Source: an uncultured Oscillibacter sp. (GTDB lineage: Bacteria > Bacillota > Clostridia > Oscillospirales > Oscillospiraceae). Taken from it: a stretch of 64,000 nucleotides of DNA. The notes beneath the pieces are model-generated. The model searched no databases, had not been told where the DNA came from, and saw nothing but the letters and a program-made list of their open reading frames with translations. The DNA is taken from NCBI RefSeq assembly GCF_900544955.1, contig NZ_UQXD01000007.1, positions 7,412 through 71,411 of the forward strand, in the 5' to 3' direction. Shown here piece after piece: positions 7,791-15,220 of this stretch (position 1 is its first letter; every line of letters begins with the position of its first letter). The translations under genes and the position numbers were made by a program.

Positions 7791-8204
7791 ATGAATATCG
7801 CGTTGATGTCCCACGATAACAAGAAGGACCTGATGGTTCAGTTCTGCACGGCCTACGCCGGGATTCTCTCCCAGCACCACATCTATGCCACCAACACCAC
7901 CGGCCACATGGTGGCCGAGGCCACCGGGCTCAATGTGCACTGCTTCCTCTCCTACGCCCACGGCGGCAGCCAGCAGATCGGCGCCCGCATTGCCTACAAC
8001 GAGTTCGATCTGGTGCTGTTTTTCAACGATCCCAGCAACGAGAGCATGGCCGGCGACGTGTCCTATATCTCCCGCCTGTGCGACCAGAACAACATTCCCT
8101 TCGCCAGCAACATCGCCACGGCGGAGATGCTGGTGCTGGGCCTGGCCCGGGGCGATCTGGACTGGCGCTGCATCGTCAACCCCTCCACCCGTCCCATCGC
8201 CTGA
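7791..8204 (+). CDS. mgsA: Methylglyoxal synthase-family protein with altered active site
   Basis: The 137-residue fold is that of methylglyoxal synthase, which turns dihydroxyacetone phosphate into methylglyoxal. Family features are IALMSHDNKK (His8), TTGHMVAEATGL, QQIGARIAYNEFDLVLFF and IPFASNIATAEML. However, the GGDQQ motif that holds the catalytic Asp in the Escherichia coli enzyme reads GGSQQ here (Ser60), and the His of PHDPDV is absent because the loop is shorter (SNESMAGDV). It may therefore be inactive as a synthase, or use another residue. AAAGGAG at 7776-7782 supports the start. Its neighbour is the MinD-like ATPase. Confidence 0.85.
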   Translation: MNIALMSHDNKKDLMVQFCTAYAGILSQHHIYATNTTGHMVAEATGLNVHCFLSYAHGGSQQIGARIAYNEFDLVLFFNDPSNESMAGDVSYISRLCDQNNIPFASNIATAEMLVLGLARGDLDWRCIVNPSTRPIA

Positions 8205-8213
8205 GCCCCTCCC

Positions 8214-8462
8214 CTTCCAACCAAATACCGCGACGAAGCCGCAGCAGTACTCCGCAAGCCGACCCACAGAGAGGGACCCCCCGCTGAAAAGGTCCCGCTC
8301 GGCCCGGAGGAAGGACCGCGGCGGAGCGGGGGCGGAGACGCCCACGGCACCCTCCCCGTCCAACGGAGGCCAAAGGAGGCCCACGGGCCTTGAATTTGGG
8401 TGGCACCACGAAGCGTTTTTTGCTCTCGTCCCAAAGTTTTTGGGACGAGAGCATTATTTTTT
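8214..8462 (+). promoter_or_regulatory. T-box riboswitch leader of hisS
   Basis: A T-box leader occupies the 315-bp gap before hisS. The 5' loop-E strand AGTA is at 8246-8249, the apical AGAGAGG at 8268-8274, and GCTGAAAAGG follows. The 3' loop-E strand GAA is at 8310-8312, next to the specifier position. The T-box proper is TTTGGGTGGCACCACG (8395-8410), and the competing terminator is at 8422-8462. Uncharged tRNA should favour the antiterminator. Directly after GAA the sequence is GGACCGC: no His codon (CAC) is in register, while GAC (Asp) at 8314-8316 is. No clear promoter is seen at the 5' end, so readthrough from mgsA is possible. Confidence 0.85.
8422..8462 (+). terminator. T-box terminator before hisS
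   Basis: A 14-bp stem (8422-8435 with 8439-8452, GCTCTCGTCCCAAA) with a 3-base loop and ATTATTTTTTT after it. It competes with pairing of the T-box. Confidence 0.9.
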
Positions 8463-8471
8463 CCAAAAGTA

Positions 8472-8480
8472 TGTTATAAT
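8472..8480 (+). promoter_or_regulatory. Possible extended -10 promoter between T-box terminator and hisS
   Basis: TGTTATAAT matches the extended -10 consensus exactly and lies after the terminator. No good -35 is seen 16-18 bp upstream. If used, it would give hisS a basal T-box-independent transcript. Confidence 0.4.
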
Positions 8481-8519
8481 GCAAGTATCTGTATTAAGGA
8501 ACAAAAGGAGACCAGAACC

Positions 8520-9875
8520 ATGGCCAAAATGACCCCCCGGACCCTGTCCGGCTTTATGGAGCTGCTGCCCGCGCCCCAGCAGCAGATGGAGCGCATCATG
8601 GAGGTCCTGCGCCGCACCTACGCCCTCTACGGCTTCACCCCCCTGGATACCCCCGTCATCGAGTCCAGCGAGGTGCTGCTGGCCAAGGGCGGCGGCGAGA
8701 CGGAAAAGCAGATTTACCGCTTCCAGAAGGGCGACGCGGACCTGAGCCTCCGCTTTGATCTGACGGTACCCCTGGCCAAATACGTGGCCCTGCACTACAA
8801 CGACCTCTCTTTCCCCTTCCGCCGCTACCAAATCGGCAAGGTCTACCGGGGGGAGCGGGCCCAGCGGGGCCGCTTCCGGGAGTTCTACCAGGCGGACATC
8901 GACATCATCGGGGACGGCAAGCTCTCCATCATCAACGAGGCGGAGATTCCCGCCATCATCTATAAGACCTTCTCCTCCCTGGGCCTCCGGCGCTTCCAAA
9001 TCCGGGTAAACAACCGGAAGATTCTCAACGGCTTTTACGCCATGCTGGGCCTGGCGGAGCAGTCCGGCGACGTGATGCGCACCGTGGACAAGCTGGAAAA
9101 AATCGGCCCTGACAAGGTGAAGGCCCTGCTGGTGGAGGAGTTCGCCGTGGCGGATGCCGCAGCCGACGAGATTTTGCAGTTCATCGCCATCGGCGGCGGC
9201 AGCGGCGAGGTCCTCGCCGCCCTGGAGGCCTACCGGGGCCGGAACCCCCTGTTCGACCAGGGGCTGGAGGAGCTGGGCACCGTGGTGCGGTATTTGGGGG
9301 ACTTCGGCGTGCCCCAGGAAAACTTCGCCGTGGATTTGACCATCGCTCGGGGCCTGGACTACTACACCGGCACCGTCTATGAGACCACCCTGCTGGACCA
9401 CCCGGAGATCGGCTCTGTCTGCTCCGGCGGCCGGTACGACAACCTGGCCGCCTTCTACACCGACCGCCAGCTCCCCGGCACGGGCATCTCCATCGGCCTG
9501 ACCCGGCTGTTCTACGTTCTGGGCGAGCAGGGCATGCTGAACCCCGACCTGCCCACCGCCCCGGCGGACGTGCTGATCCTCCCCATGACGGAGGACCTGT
9601 CCGCGGCCGTCTCCCTGGCCACCCGCCTGCGGGAAAACGGCATCCGCACCCAGCTCCACTGCGAGGACAAGAAGTTCAAGCAGAAAATCGGTTACGCCGA
9701 CAAGCTGGGCATCCCCTACGTCATCTTCCTGGGGGAGGACGAGATCCGCGACGGCGTGGTGGCCTGCAAGGACATGACCACCGGCGAGCAGACCAAGCTG
9801 GACGCCGCCGCCACCGTCTACCGCATCAAGGCGGGCCTGGCGGAGCGGGAGAAGGGCGCCGTCATCCTGGAATAA
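8520..9875 (+). CDS. hisS: Histidyl-tRNA synthetase
   Basis: This 451-residue class II synthetase attaches histidine to tRNA-His. It shows motif 2 with the arginine (YQIGKVYRGERAQRGRFREFYQ), the HisRS-specific signature LDYYTGTVYE, SGGRYDNL, and motif 3 GTGISIGLTRL. The C-terminal anticodon-binding domain spans ~340-440. AAAAGGAG (8503-8510) sets ATG 8520. Expression is probably controlled by the upstream T-box. In Bacillus hisS is followed directly by aspS; here aspS follows after three other plus-strand genes. Confidence 0.97.
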   Translation: MAKMTPRTLSGFMELLPAPQQQMERIMEVLRRTYALYGFTPLDTPVIESSEVLLAKGGGETEKQIYRFQKGDADLSLRFDLTVPLAKYVALHYNDLSFPFRRYQIGKVYRGERAQRGRFREFYQADIDIIGDGKLSIINEAEIPAIIYKTFSSLGLRRFQIRVNNRKILNGFYAMLGLAEQSGDVMRTVDKLEKIGPDKVKALLVEEFAVADAAADEILQFIAIGGGSGEVLAALEAYRGRNPLFDQGLEELGTVVRYLGDFGVPQENFAVDLTIARGLDYYTGTVYETTLLDHPEIGSVCSGGRYDNLAAFYTDRQLPGTGISIGLTRLFYVLGEQGMLNPDLPTAPADVLILPMTEDLSAAVSLATRLRENGIRTQLHCEDKKFKQKIGYADKLGIPYVIFLGEDEIRDGVVACKDMTTGEQTKLDAAATVYRIKAGLAEREKGAVILE

Positions 9876-9900
9876 CGTCGATTGCGAGGAGGGATGCGCG

Positions 9901-10428
9901 ATGGCCGCCGTCAAACGGATCCGGATCTCTGCCGCAGTCCTGGCCGCGGCGCTGGCCGCCTTCCTGTGGTACATCCGCCTCCTGCCCCTGTCCGCCTTTT
10001 TGCCGGAGGAACCCCTCTCCCGCATCTATCTGTTTGCCTATCGGTTCCTGCCCGACCCCGGCCAGGAGGAGGCCGCCCGCCAGATGCCCCTGCTGCCGGA
10101 GGACCCGGCCTTTTCGGAGGTCCGTCAGGCGCTGCCGGAACTCCGCTTCCGCCGCGCCCCGGTGCGCAGCGCAATCCAGGCCGCGGACCGGTGGACGGGG
10201 TCCATCCCCCCTTTCCCCCCTCCCCTCGGGGCGGCGTACCACGGCCATGTGACGCTGGATACCGTACCGGAGATGGAGACCGCCCTCACCCTGGAATTCC
10301 ACGTGAAACAGTGGGAGCTGCGCCTCTCGGGAGGCCGTTCCTGCATCGTCACCCTCTCCGGCGGGGAGGCGGCCTCCGCCGCCTTCCGGGAGGCCGTTTG
10401 GGCCCTGCTGCCCCGGGAGGCGCCATGA
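9901..10428 (+). CDS. Small membrane-anchored protein, unknown function
   Basis: I do not recognise this 175-residue protein. It has an N-terminal transmembrane anchor (~8-26, ISAAVLAAALAAFLWYI) and a proline-rich extracytoplasmic domain. GAGGAGGG (9886-9893) lies 7 bp before the ATG. It overlaps the next gene by 4 bp (ATGA). The two proteins share an anchor-plus-short-domain build and an LRFRR motif (PELRFRRAP here, GLRFRRPP in the next), so they may be distant paralogues acting together. A parS-like sequence lies inside the gene at 10295-10310. Confidence 0.8.
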   Translation: MAAVKRIRISAAVLAAALAAFLWYIRLLPLSAFLPEEPLSRIYLFAYRFLPDPGQEEAARQMPLLPEDPAFSEVRQALPELRFRRAPVRSAIQAADRWTGSIPPFPPPLGAAYHGHVTLDTVPEMETALTLEFHVKQWELRLSGGRSCIVTLSGGEAASAAFREAVWALLPREAP

Positions 10429-10940
10429 AAAACCGTACCTGGAAATACGCCGTCTCCCCGGTCCTCCTGACCCTGGTACTGTTGGCGGGACTGTGGTACT
10501 ACCGCCCCGTGACCTTCCACATTCTGGACCCGGCGCTGCGCCCTGCGGTGATACGCGTCACCCTGATCCGCTCCGGCAGCGCCCCGGACAGCCAGTCCCG
10601 CACCCTGGAGGCGGACGTCTCCACGGAGCAGGGGCGGACCCTCCTCTCCCGGCTGGAGGGCCTCCGCTTCCGCCGCCCACCCACCAATCTGCTGTTCCAC
10701 CCCCTCTCCCCCACCGCCGGCGGGCGGCAGGCCGCCCAGGGGGAGTACCGCATGCTGATTCGGCTCTCCGGCGGGGACGGCGATTGGGTGTCCCTGCAAT
10801 TCTCCGACGGCCGCTGGGCCTACGGCACCTCCCGTCAGCCCCAATTCCTCCCCTGCCACGTCCCCGACGGCCGGGCCGCCGGGCAGGCGCTGGGGGATAT
10901 CCTGTGGGAAATCGCCGCGCCCCGCGAATCCGCATCGTAA
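10425..10940 (+). CDS. Small membrane-anchored protein, unknown function, coupled to preceding gene
   Basis: This 171-residue protein has an N-terminal transmembrane segment (~9-27, VSPVLLTLVLLAGLWYY) and an extracytoplasmic domain containing GLRFRRPP, YRMLIRLSGGDGDWVSLQFSDGRWAYG and a helical end. It is translationally coupled to the upstream gene by ATGA overlap. The beta-rich pattern suggests a small sensor- or inhibitor-like fold, but I cannot assign a family. The next gene, an exported SLH/foldase-type protein, has its own leader, so these two probably end the hisS transcript or are read through. Confidence 0.8.
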   Translation: MKNRTWKYAVSPVLLTLVLLAGLWYYRPVTFHILDPALRPAVIRVTLIRSGSAPDSQSRTLEADVSTEQGRTLLSRLEGLRFRRPPTNLLFHPLSPTAGGRQAAQGEYRMLIRLSGGDGDWVSLQFSDGRWAYGTSRQPQFLPCHVPDGRAAGQALGDILWEIAAPRESAS

Positions 10941-10953
10941 TTTTTTGGCACTA

Positions 10954-10970
10954 CAATACAATCTGTATTG
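10954..10970. promoter_or_regulatory. Inverted repeat in the leader of the SLH/foldase gene
   Basis: CAATACA-ATC-TGTATTG, a 7-bp perfect inverted repeat, directly before the ribosome binding site and downstream of TTGGCA (10945-10950). It could be an operator or a short RNA hairpin. The -10 element could not be placed convincingly. Confidence 0.4.
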
Positions 10971-10987
10971 AATTTTGGAGGTGTATG

Positions 10988-12712
10988 ATGAAACGATCCC
11001 GCCTGCTGTCCCTGCTGCTGGCCCTGGTTCTGGCCGTCTCCCTGACCCTCCCCGCCGCGGCCTACAACCCCAAAAACCTGGTTCCCCAGAAACGGACCTA
11101 CACCACCGCCTTTACCGACACCAAGGGCACCTGGTGCGACGAAGCGGTGCGGACCTGCTACGAGGCGGGGCTGATGGACGGAAAGTCCGCCACCGCCTTC
11201 GCCCCCCAGGACCCCCTGACCTACGGCCAGATTCTGGTCATCACCGCCCGGCTGAGCAGCCTGCTCTCCGGCGGCACCGGCCAGTTTGACGCCCCCGCCG
11301 ACGGGGAGGCTTGGTACCAGCCCGCCGTGCGCTATCTCTCCTCCATGCTGGCGCAGCAGCAGGAGCTGAGCGAGGCCGCCGACTACCTGCAGAGCTTCCT
11401 GTCCTCCATGGAGAATTCCTACAACTACTACCTCCCCATGGACGTGGCCGCCGCCTCCTGCGACCGCTACGACTTTGTGTGGTTCCTGGCGGCGGTGCTG
11501 CCGGAGACCGCCTTGACCGCCGTCAACACCATCACCACCCTGCCGGACTCCGGGGACCCGGACGTGCTTCGGTTCTATAACGCCGGCATCCTCACCGGCA
11601 GCGACGAGTACGGCACCTTCAACGGCATCAGCCTGCTGAACCGGGGCCAGGCCGCCGCCATGCTGGCCCGGATTGTGGACCCCGCTCAGCGGGTGACCTT
11701 CACGCCCAAGGTCCTGGTGCTCTCCCAGGCGCTTCTGGGCCTGGCGCCGGAGACCGCCCTCTTGACGGTGGACGGCTATGCGGTGAGCGCGGAGCTGTAC
11801 ACCTACTTCCTCACCCAGAACATCTCCACCATGGAGATGGACCACTACTTCAGCTACTACGAGACCTATCCCCAGGAGTTCGAGGCCTATTTGGGCGACG
11901 CCGAATTTGAAGGCGACTTCGGGGATTACCTGCGGGAGAAGAAGGGCATCGACGTCGACGCCCCCATCGATTGGAACACCCCCGACAAGGGGGGCATGAC
12001 CCCGGCCCAGAAAGTCCGGGAGGACACCCTTTCCGACGTCACCCAGCTGGCGGTGCTGCTGAACCACGAGAAGGACTATCCCCTCACCGCCGAGCAAAAG
12101 ACGGTGTCGGACTCCCTGTCCTACCTCTGGCACTACGGCTACTCCGACCAGGTCCGCCGCACCGTCATGACCGCCTACTATATCCAGGAGAACCTGACCG
12201 ACTCCTTCTCCCTCACACCCGAGCAGCTCAACGGCTACTTGAAGGACGCCGGGTGCGTGTACGGCCAGTATGCGGTGATCTACCGGGGCGACGAGGGGTG
12301 GTATGACAGCGACGCCGAGGCCCGGGAGGCCGCCGACACCGTCCGCAGCCAGATGGCCGCCCACCGGGGCGACACGGAGTATCTGGAATACCTCATCTGG
12401 AAGTACAGCGACGACTACAACACCCAGCCGGGCCTGATCTCCATCGAAAACCTGACGCTGGAAAACCGCCAGGCCCTGGAGCGGCTGTCCAACGGGCAGG
12501 TGTCCGCCGTGCTGGCGGAGGAGGACCGCTACCTGGTGGTGCTGAAGCTGGACCCCTCCCAGGATGCGTATATCAGCGAAACCGCCGCCAGCTTCCCCGC
12601 CGCCGCTCAGGTGGCGGCCTGGTCCCAGGCCGCCAAGACGGCGTTCTCCGCCGCCTATGAGGCCGTCGACATCGCCGCGGCCGCCGCGGCCTACGCCGCC
12701 CTGAACGGATAA
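10988..12712 (+). CDS. Exported SLH-repeat protein with SurA/PrsA-like C-terminal region
   Basis: This protein of ~574 residues has a signal peptide (MKRSRLLSLLLALVLAVSLT, ending PAAA). Two SLH-like segments follow: FTDTKGTWCDEAVRTCYEAGLMDG (~25-80) and a second around VLRFYNAGILTG...LLNRGQAAAMLARI (~180-235). SLH repeats usually bind secondary cell-wall polymer. The remaining ~320 residues resemble trigger/SurA/PrsA-type chaperones: VDGYAVSAELYTYFLTQN, a helical region, then a parvulin-like segment with an LENRQALERLSNGQVSAVL motif. Key parvulin residues are not obvious, so foldase activity is uncertain. GGAGGTG (10977-10983) fits ATG 10988 better than ATG 10985. The broken gene at 4662-5739 carries related SLH segments. 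Confidence 0.8.
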   Translation: MKRSRLLSLLLALVLAVSLTLPAAAYNPKNLVPQKRTYTTAFTDTKGTWCDEAVRTCYEAGLMDGKSATAFAPQDPLTYGQILVITARLSSLLSGGTGQFDAPADGEAWYQPAVRYLSSMLAQQQELSEAADYLQSFLSSMENSYNYYLPMDVAAASCDRYDFVWFLAAVLPETALTAVNTITTLPDSGDPDVLRFYNAGILTGSDEYGTFNGISLLNRGQAAAMLARIVDPAQRVTFTPKVLVLSQALLGLAPETALLTVDGYAVSAELYTYFLTQNISTMEMDHYFSYYETYPQEFEAYLGDAEFEGDFGDYLREKKGIDVDAPIDWNTPDKGGMTPAQKVREDTLSDVTQLAVLLNHEKDYPLTAEQKTVSDSLSYLWHYGYSDQVRRTVMTAYYIQENLTDSFSLTPEQLNGYLKDAGCVYGQYAVIYRGDEGWYDSDAEAREAADTVRSQMAAHRGDTEYLEYLIWKYSDDYNTQPGLISIENLTLENRQALERLSNGQVSAVLAEEDRYLVVLKLDPSQDAYISETAASFPAAAQVAAWSQAAKTAFSAAYEAVDIAAAAAAYAALNG

Positions 12713-12779
12713 GGGAACGGGGGCCCGCCGGCCCCCGTCCCGGCAGAGAGTCTATACAACAGAAAGGAATCAACCAACC

Positions 12780-14555
12780 ATGATGCAATCTCGTACCCAT
12801 ACCTGCGCGGACCTGCGGCTCAGCGACGCCGGCCGGCAGGTGCAAATCGTCGGCTGGATGGAAAACGTCCGGGTGGTCAGCGGCAGTCTGGCCTTCGTCG
12901 TCCTCCGGGACTTCTACGGCACCACCCAGGTGGTGGCGGAGACCGAGGAGATGGTGGACCAATTCAAGTCCATCAACAAGGAGTCCACCCTCTCCGTGGC
13001 AGGCACGGTCCGGGAGCGGGCCAGCAAGAACCCCAAGCTCCCCACCGGCGACATTGAGGTCGTCCCCTCTAAAGTGGAGGTCCTGGGCCGCTGCCGTCAC
13101 AACGAGCTGCCCTTCCCCATCAACCGCAGCCGGGAGGCCGACGAGGCCACCCGCCTGAAATACCGCTATCTGGACCTGCGGAACCCGGACGTGAAGAAGA
13201 ACATCATCCTGCGCTGCCAGGTGGTCTCCGCCCTGCGCCAGGCCATGACGGACCACGGCTTCCTGGAGATCACCACCCCCATCCTCACCGCCTCCTCCCC
13301 CGAGGGCGCCCGGGACTATCTGGTGCCCGCCCGGAACCACCCCGGCAAGTTCTACGCCCTGCCCCAGGCCCCCCAGCAGTTCAAGCAGCTGCTGATGACC
13401 TCGGGCTTCGACCGCTATTTCCAGATCGCCCCCTGCTTCCGGGACGAGGACGCCCGGGCGGACCGCTCCCCCGGCGAGTTCTATCAGCTGGACATGGAGA
13501 TGGCCTTCGCCTCCCAAGAGGACGTGTTCGCCGTGCTGGAGGACGTGCTGCCCCCCATCTTCGCCAAATACGGCACCTATGACCGGGCCTCCGGCGCCCC
13601 CTTCCAGCGCATCCCCTACCGGGAGGCCATGGAGAAGTACGGCTCCGACAAGCCGGATCTGCGCATCGATCTGACGGTACAGGACGCCACGGCGGTGCTG
13701 GGCGGCTGCGGCTTCGGCCCCTTCGAGGGAGCCGTGGTGAAGGCCGTGGTGGTCTCCGGCTTCCAGGAGACCCGGAAATTCATCGACAAGACCCTCTCCG
13801 ACGTGGAGGTGGTCTCCGGCGGCAAGCCCTACTGGTTCCGCCTGGACGAAAACGGCGAGCCGGTGGGCGGCATCGCCAAGTTTGCCGCCCCCATCAAGGA
13901 GCAGGTGGTGGCAGCCCTGGGACTGAAGCCGGGGGACTTTGTGGCCCTCGCCGCCGGGTCCCTGGGCGCCGCCCAGAAGACCGCCGGCGTGCTGGTGAAG
14001 ACCCTGGGCGCCGCGGTTCCCGGCCACATGGACAAGGAGCAGTACGCCTTCTGCTGGATTGTGGACTTCCCCATGTATGAGATCGGCGAGGAGTCCGGCC
14101 AGCTGGAGTTCTGCCACAACCCCTTCTCCATGCCCTCCGGCGGGCTGGAGGTGCTGCGGAAGGCGGAGCGGGGAGAGATCGACCCCCTGTCCATCACCGC
14201 CGACCAGTACGACCTGGTGTGTAACGGAGTGGAGCTGAGCTCCGGCGCCGTCCGGAACCACGACCCGGAGATCATGATCAAGGCCTTCGAACTGGTCCGC
14301 CTGGGCGAGGAGGACGTGAAGGCCAAGTTCCCCGCCATGTACAACGCCTTCACCTACGGCGCACCCCCCCACGCGGGCATCGCCCCCGGCGTGGACCGGA
14401 TGGTGATGCTGCTGGCGGGAGAGGACTCCATCCGGGAGATCATCCCCTTCCCCATGAACAAAAACGCCCAGGACGTGATGATGGGCGCCCCCGGCACCGT
14501 CACCCAGAAGCAGCTGGACGAGCTGCACATCGCTCTGGTTCCGCCAGAGAAATAA
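12780..14555 (+). CDS. aspS: Aspartyl-tRNA synthetase (bacterial type)
   Basis: At 591 residues this is the long bacterial AspRS that charges tRNA-Asp. It has an N-terminal OB-fold anticodon-binding domain (~1-105), motif 1 (GFLEITTPILTASSPEGARDYLVP), and motif 2 (FQIAPCFRDEDARADRSPGEFYQLD). The bacterial GAD insertion spans ~290-410, and motif 3 is GIAPGVDRMVMLLAG. Absence of an asparaginyl-type C-terminus and length agree with AspRS. AAAGGA (12763-12768) precedes ATG 12780; the next codon is also ATG. A strong hairpin follows the stop. Confidence 0.97.
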   Translation: MMQSRTHTCADLRLSDAGRQVQIVGWMENVRVVSGSLAFVVLRDFYGTTQVVAETEEMVDQFKSINKESTLSVAGTVRERASKNPKLPTGDIEVVPSKVEVLGRCRHNELPFPINRSREADEATRLKYRYLDLRNPDVKKNIILRCQVVSALRQAMTDHGFLEITTPILTASSPEGARDYLVPARNHPGKFYALPQAPQQFKQLLMTSGFDRYFQIAPCFRDEDARADRSPGEFYQLDMEMAFASQEDVFAVLEDVLPPIFAKYGTYDRASGAPFQRIPYREAMEKYGSDKPDLRIDLTVQDATAVLGGCGFGPFEGAVVKAVVVSGFQETRKFIDKTLSDVEVVSGGKPYWFRLDENGEPVGGIAKFAAPIKEQVVAALGLKPGDFVALAAGSLGAAQKTAGVLVKTLGAAVPGHMDKEQYAFCWIVDFPMYEIGEESGQLEFCHNPFSMPSGGLEVLRKAERGEIDPLSITADQYDLVCNGVELSSGAVRNHDPEIMIKAFELVRLGEEDVKAKFPAMYNAFTYGAPPHAGIAPGVDRMVMLLAGEDSIREIIPFPMNKNAQDVMMGAPGTVTQKQLDELHIALVPPEK

Positions 14556-14558
14556 CCG

Positions 14559-14597
14559 GCAAGAAAAGCGCACCGCCGGTGCGCTTTTCTTGCTTCA
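14559..14597. terminator. aspS terminator hairpin
   Basis: A 16-bp perfect stem (14559-14574 with 14578-14593, GCAAGAAAAGCGCACC) with a 3-base loop. The 3' arm itself is T-rich (CTTTTCTTGCTTC); there is no long separate T run. Confidence 0.7.
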
Positions 14598-14618
14598 TAT
14601 CTATTTCCATTATTTCTA

Positions 14619-14647
14619 TTGACAGTTCTGTTCAATCCTGCTATATT
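14619..14647 (+). promoter_or_regulatory. Promoter of the coiled-coil/GH3 pair
   Basis: TTGACA (14619-14624), 17-bp spacer, TATATT (14642-14647). Start near 14654, leaving a short leader with AAAGGAGG. Confidence 0.8.
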
Positions 14648-14671
14648 AATTGGCAGAAAGGAGGGGATATC

Positions 14672-15220
14672 ATGCAGTATGATGCCATTATTTTGGAGCT
14701 GATGTCCCGCATTCAATCGTTGGAACAGACTGTCGGGGAGGTGAACCGCCGCATTTCTGCTTTAGAAAACGCGGGACTCTCCGATGAAACAAAAGAAACA
14801 GTCGATTCTTCTCCGGAGGAGCCGGAGGCGCACCGCCAAAAGATGACCGAGGAGATGATTCTCGCCTGTTACGCCTGCGCCGTCCGCCTCGACCGCCAGG
14901 AGGGGCTGGACTTCAACCGGGAGGTCGCGGACCTGGCCAGGCGGACCGGGATGAAAAAATCCTCCGCCATCATGTATGTGTACGCCGTGAAAAACATGCG
15001 CAGCGGCACCGTGTACAAGCGGGCCATCAACCAGACGGCCACCGAGCGGTTCTTCCAGCGCATTTTGCAGGACGACGGCACCGCCGGGCTGGAAAAGGCC
15101 CTCCGGGCCACCCGCGCCCACATCGCCTACCGCCAGCAGCTTGGCCACACGGTGGACGGCCTCATCGCCCTCTGCGACCGCTATGAGGGGCAGGCCGCCG
15201 GAAGCGGGAGGCCCTCATGA
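14672..15220 (+). CDS. Cytosolic coiled-coil protein with putative helix-turn-helix, unknown function
   Basis: This protein of 182 residues is not assigned. The N-terminal ~35 residues form a heptad pattern (ILELMSRIQSLEQTVGEVNRRISALE), an acidic linker follows, and residues ~60-160 are helical (MILACYACAVRLDR, VADLARRTGMKKSSAIMYVYAVKNM). The ARRTGMKKSSAIMYVY stretch looks like a DNA-binding recognition region. AAAGGAGG (14657-14664) precedes the ATG. It overlaps the GH3 lipoprotein gene by 4 bp (ATGA), so both are made together. A regulator for the adjacent wall hydrolase is one inference; nothing in the sequence proves it. Confidence 0.8.
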   Translation: MQYDAIILELMSRIQSLEQTVGEVNRRISALENAGLSDETKETVDSSPEEPEAHRQKMTEEMILACYACAVRLDRQEGLDFNREVADLARRTGMKKSSAIMYVYAVKNMRSGTVYKRAINQTATERFFQRILQDDGTAGLEKALRATRAHIAYRQQLGHTVDGLIALCDRYEGQAAGSGRPS

